Source: Leptasterias polaris
Lineage: Eukaryota; Echinodermata; Asteroidea; Forcipulatida; Asteriidae
Direction: 5' to 3'
DNA: 64,000 nt
Assembly: GCA_037783415.1 (NCBI GenBank)
Contig: JAZGTN010000026.1
Location: 372,001 to 436,000, forward strand
Made by a program: the position numbers and the translations under genes. This document shows, one piece after another, positions 1 through 12,100 of the stretch. Position 1 is the first letter of the stretch. Each line of letters opens with the position of its first letter. The notes beneath the pieces are model-generated. The model ran no database searches and was not told the DNA's origin. It was given only the letters and a program-made list of their open reading frames with translations.

Positions 1-77
1 CCTGTGACCCCCCGGAGTACCATGCCGGCTCTCTACCTACTGTTTTAATACTGTTTGGTTTTATCTCCAATGCTTAG

Positions 78-142
78 ACTGCTGGCAAAGTTCACAGAAG
101 CAAAGACACACCTAAAGGACGAACAACTACTGCTCTCAGACA
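78..142 (+). CDS. EXOC7: EXOC7 exon a (first in window)
   Basis: Bounded by acceptor CTTAG (to 77) and donor GTAAGT (143). It encodes the basic linker RSKDTPKGRTTTALR, which resembles the KRKDTP linker of vertebrate EXOC7, then leaves two bases of a split codon. The frame is fixed by joining to exon b; a longer-looking frame starting MLRLLAK in the same stretch does not join. The preceding exon is outside the window. Confidence 0.85.
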
Positions 143-3100
143 GTAAGTCAAGTCTTATTTTTATTTTCATATTTGGAAATGATTCTTAATATAGTTTTAA
201 TTGTAGGTCTTCAAATAATAGGCTGAACATTTGAATTGGGTCAGTGTCTGTCAAATTGTTAAAAATGATTTCAAGTCTTGTTTACCCTTCCATTGTTTTC
301 AAACTGTGTGTTAGATGTAAACTTGCATAAAACTTGAAAAGATGAAACTTAAAATACAAGGGCAGATTTTAGGAGTAACGGGCGAAGCAGCTTTGGGTTT
401 GAGAATCAAAGGATTAATCTGATGTCAATTTTGCCGTCTAAAATCTAGTGAAATAGTCATTAAATAGCCTCTATAAAAACATGTACATGTACAACTGTAG
501 GTCACTTGTACTTAAACTTGTTTCCACCGGCCTAATAGACCGTATCGAATATGACGTTACCTTTCAAATGCCCCACAACATGGCGTCTGTGAGCGTGGGT
601 GTGTGCGTGTGCGTGTGCGTGTGCCATAGAAATCAAACAGGAACGCAGAGTGCATGAAAGCGGCCATATCATAGGACAGGCCGTATGCGCGTGTAAACGC
701 GTCTTAGCGTTCCTGGTTTGATTTCTATGGCACACGCACACACTCACAGACGCCATGTTGTGGGTATTATTGAAAGGTAACGTCATATTCGATACGGTCT
801 ATATCAATCCTTATGATATCAAATGTAGTTTGAGACTTAGTTTATTTGTAAATTTATTTTCATGATATTTGTCAACTGAAGGTCTTTTCAGTTGAAATTT
901 GAATAAATCTTTTGATTTGAATTATTTTGTACACCCATAACACATTACATGTTGATAAACATTGCTTGGTTGGACATTCACTCATTCATCTTGTTACTGT
1001 CGTGCTGGGGGTGCCATGATGGATGCATCTGCTGTCAGGGATCGCCACAGCTCTCTGTCCTCTGTCTTACGTCTGAGGGCGGCAATGTTTCGGCATGTCC
1101 AGTCTCGAATGTTGTCGGACCAGGACTTCCCTTGTCTCCCTCTCCATTGCTTGCCCTCGACTGTTCCTTGGAGGATGGTTTTGGACAGGGAGCTGTGACG
1201 TGACACATGCTCATACCAGGGGAGCTTTCAGCGATTCACTATTATAAGGAATGGTTCCTAACTGCCTGCATAGGTGTGGAGTTGCTGCTTGACAAAGTCA
1301 TTTGTCTGGTTGATACATATGTTTTGTTTTGGATGAATACACTGTACCTTTCCCAATCGATTACAAAATACTTTTAAAGGTACCATTGGATAACTTTGTG
1401 TTTTGTTAATCCACAGTGTGGTAGCTCGCAAAGGCTCATCGGCAAGTCAGTCCAGTAGAGGAGAAAATTGTGAGTCAGACTTGTGTTTTTTTTACTTTTG
1501 AAGAAATGTTAAAATATGTTTATACCATAGGAAAGAATTATTCAAATACAGTCAGTAATAACTGAATAACAATAATGATTACAATTATACAAATAATAAT
1601 AGCCCGACTTGAGGAGCTACTGGCACAAAGAAAAATGTGATATTTCCTTTGCATGCTGTTAAAAAAAAAATAATAATAATAATACCGAGCATTTATACGG
1701 CGCTCTACAAAGAACGCAGTGCCTCACAATCAACAACAGAATTAAACAAAAAAGAAAAGAATAAGTGTTATCTACTGCATAAAGAAATAAAATTTTACAC
1801 TGAAAAAATATTTTGTTGTGGCTGAAAAGCTGGATAATAATTTACAGACATTCAACCAATCATAGTCAGCATTTGGACTATGGACACCTCATCTTGGATT
1901 CTGTACAAGTTCTGTGAAAAGACTGTTTGACAGCACACAGTGTAGATCAAAACAACACTCGCGTGTGTTACTGGGTAAACATCATTTTACTAAAACCCAT
2001 TTTGTCATCTAAAGTTTATCCATCAAAAAGTGAGCATTATTAAGGCAGTGGTATCTTTCCTTCACCTTCCACCTCTGGGACCCGGTTCGAATCCTGCCAG
2101 GGCCACTATGTGGATTGGGTTTTCAGTCCCTTCCTGATTGCGTGGGTTTTTCCTGGAATAATTCTCTAGGGTTGCCCTCCCACATCTATAACTGAAATGT
2201 CCTTCGTTGTCATCGCTCCATGGAGTGTGCTCTCCATGGGATTTTTTCCTAGTATAGTGACCAAGTTCCCTTTTCTGGGAACCTTTGGCTTCACAACCAA
2301 AATAAATGAAATGAAATGACATAAATTGAAAGGTAAGATTGGAAAAAAATAACCAAAATCTTGGCATTTCCGTCTCAATAATAACGTTAAAACAAACGAT
2401 CTTACAATATTTTTGCATTTTTTGTTTTGTTTTCATGCACAGCTCACAGGAAGTTTAACAGTCTGGTACCAGACTCCCATGTGGATATGGAGTCTGATAT
2501 TGAGAACTATCTGTATAGCATCAGTTGTCTACTTAAACTCATGCAGGTAATGATGTCAATGTATTTAACACTTTGGTTGTGGCTTTTTTCAGATTTTGTT
2601 AACTTATAGATTAGCCATCCCCAATTCAAGCGTTTTTGGAAGATATTGGATGTCTTACTAGCGCCCATTCAAAATCAATATCAAGCTGAGGCTAACGATG
2701 CAATATACTGACCGCTTATTGGTATAATGATAAGTATAGGAACATGAGGCAGGTTGTAGTTCGCAATTTAGTTTGATTTGTTTTAATTTAGTCAAATATA
2801 AACCCTCTTTCCTTTTGAGTAAAAAAGTAGGTCAATGCATTTCCTATTGGCTTCCAGCAATCGTTGGATAGCTTCTGGTAACTGTCAACTGAGCGTTACT
2901 TACAGTGGAATTACATCACATGTACCAACAGGACCCAATTTCTTAGAGCTGCTTAAGCAAAAAAAGTAACTAAACACAGAAAAAAATTGTAAACCCTTTT
3001 TAAACCGACAGGCACATGGCGGTGCAATAAAGGACCAGGCCAATGGCGAGGTCCTTTGTCATGGCCAGGAAACGAACCCACACCCCGGCAACACTCTGAT

Positions 3101-6100
3101 TTTGATGAGCTAGAACGCTCGGCCAAAACACGCTATACACAAACACTGACCTTATGTGAACCGTTTTGGTATATATATTGCATCGAGGGATCATGGTGCA
3201 GATGGTGTTTGTTAAGCTGTGTCCGAAATGGTGGCTAAGGCTACGGCTAGATTCCCTCGTCATCATGCATTGGAGTAGAGGATATCCTTGGCAACACCCT
3301 TACAACAGTTGCAGCCGCAGTTGTAGCCGCCAATTTAGATACGGCCTTATGCTCATCTGAGTATCTTCCACAGTCTCAAAATTCGTCAGTTGTCTTGACA
3401 TCATTGTATATTTGGTTTGCTACCTCACCATGCAATGCCTCAAATCCCATATTGTCTTGACATCTTTTTCTAGAGTGAAGTACATCTGATGACTGGGATC
3501 ATCCCTGGGGAGCATCAACGAAAGACGTTTGATAAGATCATCGAGAGATCCATGGAAATGATCTTCCAAGATGGAGAGGTTAGTCAAGAATTTTGAAAAA
3601 AAACCAAACATTATTTCACATTTTAAGAAAAACACCTTGTTAAAATTTGTGTCTGTACCATTTTTAACCATGATTATTGTGTCTTCTGTTTCTTAACACT
3701 CTGCACCCAATATTTGTAATTCACTTTACAAAGGAATTAAACCTGGATGAGAAATGCCTTTGAAGTGAGACATCAAAAGCATGTTTCAAAATAATGCTCT
3801 CATAAACGTGAGCAACAGTTTTCTCCTTGATACAACCCGTACACCTCTGAGCTTTTAATTGTTCGTGTCTGTGTAATTTTCTCCTATATATTGGCTGTCT
3901 GATTTTTTTCAGAAATAATTTTATTGGCAGACTGGGCCTTTTGGTTATAGATAGATTGCAATATGACGTAAATCGGCCATCTTTACGGGCAATTTGGAAC
4001 ACACAGTCATGCGTTACGTGTGAGAACGGCGTGCAGCACGTGCACATTTCACAAAACTCATTGCGTGATTGGTTAGTGAATGACGCGGCTGCGTTAATAA
4101 TTTGAGCGCTTGACGCGCCTGCATGCCAAAATGCGATTTGCCCGTAAAGATGGCGTCTACTGGGAACTATCTATAGGAACATTTTACATTTTCCTTCTCA
4201 GTCTCCATGTCTGTTTTACGTTGTAGTGTTTCTTTTTGTGTGTGTAATTTTATTGATTTTGATTTTGGGTTGAACAAAGAAAAATTGACTAGAGCGGGAT
4301 TTGAACCAACGACCTCCGGTTTAATGTGCCGGTGCTCTACCAACTGAGCTATCTAGCCCTATGTTGGCGGTCTCCCTATTTTGTCAATATCTTTGTTCGG
4401 GGGGTGCCAGTCAGAAGCCATTCAACCGTAAACTGCGGTGTAGCCAGGGATCACACCCAAGTATACGATACAACCTGGGAAGCGGCAGCCAGGGGATCAC
4501 CTTAAGGGGATGCGACTTTTTATATCAGATATCGTTTATTGATTTTGTGGAGAGAAATAAAATATTGAAAACATTTTATTTTCAGGCTATTTCTTCAGCA
4601 GCAAAGAGGGCCGTGTTGAAGCATGACTACACCGCTGTCTTAACAGTGTTTCCTGTTGCCAATCATCTTAGCCAAATCAGACCCGAGTTTGAAGAGACCT
4701 TACAAGTAAGCCTCAAGACTGTACATGATTTCCTTTCCTCCTCAATTCTTGACCTTCTCTACATGAAGATTTTAGACTTTGCATGGTGGAGGATGGATAT
4801 AGGTTTTGGTATTACTAAGTTTAGTTTAATTGAATTCAATTCAATATATTTTGTAATCCCTTAGCAGTAAGTTTTTCTGGCCTTATAGTATCACAAATAG
4901 TCGCTACATAAATGCATCACTGATATTAACAATTTTTTCAAAATTATTGGAACTATGTATTTATAAATACAGCACAGAACTTACAACAGTTGCTTTTAAA
5001 GTTGAACTTTTTCTTTAAGAATATGAGAGAACTTTATATTTATTTAAGTATTTTTCTTCTGGTAGGGTACGACACCAACTACCAGAGGTAAATTGCCTAC
5101 ACTCATAGCTAGCCTGGAGAGCACTGGAGCTAAAGCCCTGGAAGAGTTCTTTGATGTTGTGAAGGTAAGCCCAGGCTTAGCCTTTAGCCAAGTGCATGTG
5201 GCACTTCGTACATCTAGCACAAAAAAGAGACCAAGTGGCCTAGCCTCGAGCACCTGACTGACTCTCAAAACAGGCTCAAGTTTAACCTAGATCATTGTGC
5301 CTGTTTGAAGTATTCCGGGAACAGCACCAGCAGTCAAAAAGGCATGCATGTTGCTACATTGAAATCATTCACATCAACAACCTCCACCCTCAGGAGGTAG
5401 CCACTTATATACTCCTGGGTTATGAGGAGCAATTAAGTGTCTTGCTCAAATACATGAGTGTCATGACTGTGACTCTAGCCCACACTCGGATGATTTTAGC
5501 CACTGGTCAGAACTTGAGTCAGGTTCCCTACTGACTGCTTGGCCATGAAACAGCAATAAAGGACTACTGAATAAACAGCCACAAGAACTTGAGTAATATG
5601 CCTCAGACTATTCAGCCATCATACACTTTATAAACATGGCAAACTGCGGTGATGCATAATAGAAATCCATCATCATCACAACGCCAAGAGCCGTTGTCTG
5701 ACCAGTAGCTGCCCACTTCTGCGAATTGGCTGTTTTTAATTTTTTTTAATTTCAATTCTGCGTAGCCCAGCATCCTTCAGTTCAGCATCTGAAAGACCAC
5801 TCCACTGTGTCAAATGTTCACCCAACTGACTCGAGGGCATGACCACACCAGCTTGCTTTGCGCGCATACACTGTGTCAGATGTTCACCCAACTGACTCGA
5901 GGGCATGACCACACCAGCTTGCTTTGCGCGCATACACTGTGTCAGATGTTCACCCAACTGACTCGAGGGCATGACCACACCAGCTTGCTTTGCGCGCATA
6001 CACTGTGTCAGATGTAAAAGTCCAGGGACCTTCAGTGCCTGTTTCAAGATCTTCAATTGTCACCATGTCTTGCCAAGAGAGATCCAGCATCAGTCAATCA

Positions 6101-9100
6101 GCAATAATAATATTGTTTTTAACTTAATTTTTTTGGTTCTCAGAATGATCCAGATAAATCCAACATGCCAAGGGATGGTACAGTGCATGAACTCACCAGC
6201 AATGTAAGTGCAATCATATCCGTTGTGTTGGGGTTATAGCAACTGCAAACTGCAAGTTCATTTACAGATATATACAAATTGTAGTATCGTCCTTCATTAA
6301 AGGGTTCCTAACACTGAGTTAACCGAACTTTCACACAATTCTGGGCCTTCTTGGCATCCGTGTGGAGCTTACTTATTTTAACATCTTACAACAAGAAAAA
6401 AAAAGTCACATCCCCGTAAAGTGATCCCTCTGCTGCTGCTTCCCAGGTTGTATTGTAAACATGGGTGTGATCCCTGGTTATATGGCAGGTACAGATTGAA
6501 TGGCTTGTGACTGGCCCCCTCGAACAAAGATATTGACAAAATAAGGAGACATTAGGGCTAGATAGCTCAGTTGGTAGAGCGCTGGCACATTAATCCCGTG
6601 GTCGCAGGTTCGCGTCCCGCTCAACTTTGTTCAACCCCAAATTGTTTTAAAATTTACCCAGTCAGTTTCCCTTGTAGTTTATTACTTGATATCATTTTGT
6701 CACAGTTACATTAGTGTTTAATGGTTTGTTTTTAATTTATTCATACATTGGTTTTGTTCTTATGCACCAGGCCCTGACATTCTTGGAGCACCTGCTGGAT
6801 TACGTGCACACAACCGCTGCAATGCTGACGGGACATAAAGGTTGGTTATCATTTCCCCCGTACACCGATGTGTGATTCCAAATTCTGTAGAGGAAAATCA
6901 AATCCACAGGCTATATATACAGATTGTCCCGACCACTAGACCACTTAGCGTGCCCGATGACAAGATGCCAGAGTCAATCCTGTAATTAGCAGTGGTTACC
7001 GCGAACAATTTAATAAATGTAAAAATTACACAGGAAATAAAGAATTTTTTTTTGGTTTTGCCCTTGCACTGATGTTGGTGCTCTCCGTTCCTGCAGGAAA
7101 AAATTCAAATTTTACTTTGGTGGGATTCAAATCCATGACCCCCCCCCCCCCCCCCCCCCCCATTCTAGAGCAGAAATCCTAATTGCCAGGCCACCGAGCA
7201 TGCCGGGTGAGGGAGGCAAGATTGAATCACTTATTATTTGTGTCACTCAGAGGCAAATGAAAGTGTTCAACTTTTCACTCGTTCGTCTTTTTTCTCATTT
7301 CAGACCATTCATCAAGGAGCCAAGATATCGAAGCCAAGAAGAAAAAGGTTTCAATCTATGTTGGTAAGCACACAACCAATGAATGTCAGCCTGGCAAAAC
7401 TGTTTACTGGAAAGCATATTTTTGTTCTTATTATAGCAGAAAATATGCATATAAGCAAAAGTTGATTTCTTAAACGATTGTGTCCATTTCACAGTGCATG
7501 TGCCTGTCCACAATGGACTTACATTATTGCACCACTCATCTACTACAAGAACAGCTGGCAAACTAGCATTTCTTTTGCTTTGCTTACGGTTAGCAGTGTT
7601 CATGAAATAGAAACTGTGCTAAGGGTTTCTCTGTAAGCACAAAAGGCCTACTTACGTGCTTTATGAAATTGGCCCCTAATGTTTTTAGCGTACGGAGAAG
7701 TTCTTAGCACAGTTTCTGTTCTATAAACACAGCTTACCGTAAGCAAAGCAAAATACTTACTCACTTGCTGGCAGCTCTTGTAAGTATATGAGTGATACAG
7801 CAAAATACTTACTCACTTGCTGGCAGCTCTTGTAAGTATATGAGTGATACAGCAAAATACTTACTCACTTGCTGGCAGCTCTTGTAAGTATATGAGTGAT
7901 ACAGCAAAATACTTACTCACTTGCTGGCAGCTCTTGTAAGTATATGAGTGATACAGCAAAATACTTACTCACTTGCTGGCAGCTCTTGTAAGTATATGAG
8001 TGATACAGCAAAATACTTACTCACTTGCTGGCAGCTCTTGTAAGTATATGAGTGATACAGCAAAATACTTACTCACTTGCTGGCAGCTCTTGTAAGTATA
8101 TGAGTGATACAGCAAAATACTTACTCACTTGCTGGCAGCTCTTGTAAGTATATGAGTGATACAGCAAAATACTTACTCACTTGCTGGCAGCTCGTGTAAG
8201 TATATGAGTGATACAGCAAAATACTTACTCACTTGCTGGCAGCTCGTGTAAGTATATGAGTGATACAGCAAAATACTTACTCACTTGCTGGCAGCTCGTG
8301 TAAGTATATGAGTGATACAGCAAAATACTTACTCACTTGCTGGCAGCTCGTGTAAGTATATGAGTGATACAGCAAAATACTTACTCACTTGCTGGCAGCT
8401 CTTGTAAGTATATGAGTGATACAGCAAAATACTTACTCACTTGCTGGCAGCTCTTGTAAGTATATGAGTGATACAGCAAAATACTTACTCACTTGCTGGC
8501 AGCTCTTGTAAGTATATGAGTGATACAGCAAAATACTTACTCACTTGCTGGCAGCTCTTGTAAGTATATGAGTGATACAGCAAAATACTTACTCACTTGC
8601 TGGCAGCTCTTGTAAGTATATGAGTGATACAGCAAAATACTTACTCACTTGCTGGCAGCTCTTGTAAGTATATGAGTGATACAGCAAAATACTTACTCAC
8701 TTGCTGGCAGCTCTTGTAAGTATATGAGTGATACAGCAAAATACTTACTCACTTGCTGGCAGCTCTTGTAAGTATATGAGTGATACAGCAAAATACTTAC
8801 TCACTTGCTGGCAGCTCTTGTAAGTATATGAGTGATACAGCAAAATACTTACTCACTTGCTGGCAGCTCTTGTAAGTATATGAGTGATACAGCAAAATAC
8901 TTACTCACTTGCTGGCAGCTCTTGTAAGTATATGAGTGATACAGCAAAATACTTACTCACTTGCTGGCAGCTCTTGTAAGTATATGAGTGATACAGCAAA
9001 ATACTTACTCACTTGCTGGCAGCTCTTGTAAGTATATGAGTGATACAGCAAAATACTTACTCACTTGCTGGCAGCTCTTGTAAGTATATGAGTGATACAG

Positions 9101-12100
9101 CAAAATACTTACTCACTTGCTGGCAGCTCTTGTAAGTATATGAGTGATACAGCAAAATACTTACTCACTTGCTGGCAGCTCGTGTAAGTATATGAGTGAT
9201 ACAGCAAAATACTTACTCACTTGCTGGCAGCTCGTGTAAGTATATGAGTGATACAGCAAAATACTTACTCACTTGCTGGCAGCTCGTGTAAGTATATGAG
9301 TGATACAGCAAAATACTTACTCACTTGCTGGCAGCTCGTGTAAGTATATGAGTGATACAGCAAAATACTTACTCACTTGCTGGCAGCTCTTGTAAGTATA
9401 TGAGTGATACAGCAAAATACTTACTCACTTGCTGGCAGCTCTTGTAAGTATATGAGTGATACAGCAAAATACTTACTCACTTGCTGGCAGCTCTTGTAAG
9501 TATATGAGTGATACAGCAAAATACTTACTCACTTGCTGGCAGCTCTTGTAAGTATATGAGTGATACAGCAAAATACTTACTCACTTGCTGGCAGCTCTTG
9601 TAAGTATATGAGTGATACAGCAAAATACTTACTCACTTGCTGGCAGCTCTTGTAAGTATATGAGTGATACAGCAAAATACTTACTCACTTGCTGGCAGCT
9701 CTTGTAAGTATATGAGTGATACAGCAAAATACTTACTCACTTGCTGGCAGCTCTTGTAAGTATATGAGTGATACAGCAAAATACTTACTCACTTGCTGGC
9801 AGCTCTTGTAAGTATATGAGTGATACAGCAAAATACTTACTCACTTGCTGGCAGCTCTTGTAAGTATATGAGTGATACAGCAAAATACTTACTCACTTGC
9901 TGGCAGCTCTTGTAAGTATATGAGTGATACAGCAAAATACTTACTCACTTGCTGGCAGCTCTTGTAAGTATATGAGTGATACAGCAAAATACTTACTCAC
10001 TTGCTGGCAGCTCTTGTAAGTATATGAGTGATACAGCAAAATACTTACTCACTTGCTGGCAGCTCTTGTAAGTATATGAGTGATACAGCAAAATACTTAC
10101 TCACTTGCTGGCAGCTCTTGTAAGTATATGAGTGATACAGCAAAATACTTACTCACTTGCTGGCAGCTCGTGTAAGTATATGAGTGATACAGCAAAATAC
10201 TTACTCACTTGCTGGCAGCTCGTGTAAGTATATGAGTGATACAGCAAAATACTTACTCACTTGCTGGCAGCTCGTGTAAGTATATGAGTGATACAGCAAA
10301 ATACTTACTCACTTGCTGGCAGCTCGTGTAAGTATATGAGTGATACAGCAAAATACTTACTCACTTGCTGGCAGCTCTTGTAAGTATATGAGTGATACAG
10401 CAAAATACTTACTCACTTGCTGGCAGCTCTTGTAAGTATATGAGTGATACAGCAAAATACTTACTCACTTGCTGGCAGCTCTTGTAAGTATATGAGTGAT
10501 ACAGCAAAATACTTACTCACTTGCTAGCAGCTCTTGTAAGTATATGAGTGATACAGCAAAATACTTACTCACTTGCTGGCAGCTCTTGTAAGTATATGAG
10601 TGATACAGCAAAATACTTACTCACTTGCTGGCAGCTCTTGTAAGTATATGAGTGATACAGCAAAATACTTACTCACTTGCTGGCAGCTCGTGTAAGTATA
10701 TGAGTGATACAGCAAAATACTTACTCACTTGCTGGCAGCTCGTGTAAGTATATGAGTGATACAGCAAAATACTTACTCACTTGCTGGCAGCTCGTGTAAG
10801 TATATGAGTGATACAGCAAAATACTTACTCACTTGCTGGCAGCTCTTGTAAGTATATGAGTGATACAGCAAAATACTTACTCACTTGCTGGCAGCTCTTG
10901 TAAGTATATGAGTGATACAGCAAAATACTTACTCACTTGCTGGCAGCTCGTGTAAGTATATGAGTGATACAGCAAAATACTTACTCACTTGCTGGCAGCT
11001 CGTGTAAGTATATGAGTGATACAGCAAAATACTTACTCACTTGCTGGCAGCTCTTGTAAGTATATGAGTGATACAGCAAAATACTTACTCACTTGCTGGC
11101 AGCTCTTGTAAGTATATGAGTGATACAGCAAAATACTTACTCACTTGCTGGCAGCTCGTGTAAGTATATGAGTGATACAGCAAAATACTTACTCACTTGC
11201 TGGCAGCTCGTGTAAGTATATGAGTGATACAGCAAAATACTTACTCACTTGCTGGCAGCTCTTGTAAGTATATGAGTGATACAGCAAAATACTTACTCAC
11301 TTGCTGGCAGCTCGTGTAAGTATATGAGTGATACAGCAAAATACTTACTCACTTGCTGGCAGCTCTTGTAAGTATATGAGTGATACAGCAAAATACTTAC
11401 TCACTTGCTGGCAGCTCGTGTAAGTATATGAGTGATACAGCAAAATACTTACTCACTTGCTGGCAGCTCGTGTAAGTATATGAGTGATACAACAATGCAT
11501 ATCCCTTATGAACAAACAAGCATCGTCAATACTTCTTGATCAATTATGAGTCACACTTTTGCTTAGACATCAATTCTGCTACAGTAAGCACAAAAATGTT
11601 CTTACCGGTAAACAACTTTATGAAATTGAGCCATGGTTGTTTTATGTGTTATCAAGGAAACCCTGCCTGAGTTAAAAAAATAAAAAATAAAATGTATATG
11701 AAAGTTCACCCCAAACAGCTTAAAGCCACTCTTGGTAAGGGGCTACAAAAAGAAAACATTTAATATAAAAATAACTCTGGGGAGCTGAAGGTAGGAATTG
11801 ATATTCCTTTTAAAGGAGTCTAGATTGTAGGATCGAGGGTAAATGCACAAGACAAGGAGTTCCAAAGAGATGCAGTACCTGGAATAAAGCTCATAGCTCT
11901 TACATTTCAGAAAAGCAAAAGTTCTCAATGGTTAATCAAAGTATTCTCTGTGTTTATTTTAGTAAAGGCTTGCGGAAGCACAATGTATGTCAAACTTAGT
12001 ATAACATTTTCTATCTCAGTATGCTCTGATCGTCTTCAGGAAGACTAATTTTTCCTGAAGACAATCAGAGCATACTAATTGAAAACACATCCCACAGAGA

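Noticed and set aside
4361..4864. 167-residue ORF as a gene of its own
   Set aside because: It is EXOC7 exon e plus intron and SINE read-through.
5736..6056. Repetitive proteins in both strands of the 66-bp minisatellite
   Set aside because: The period is a multiple of 3, so frames stay open by default.
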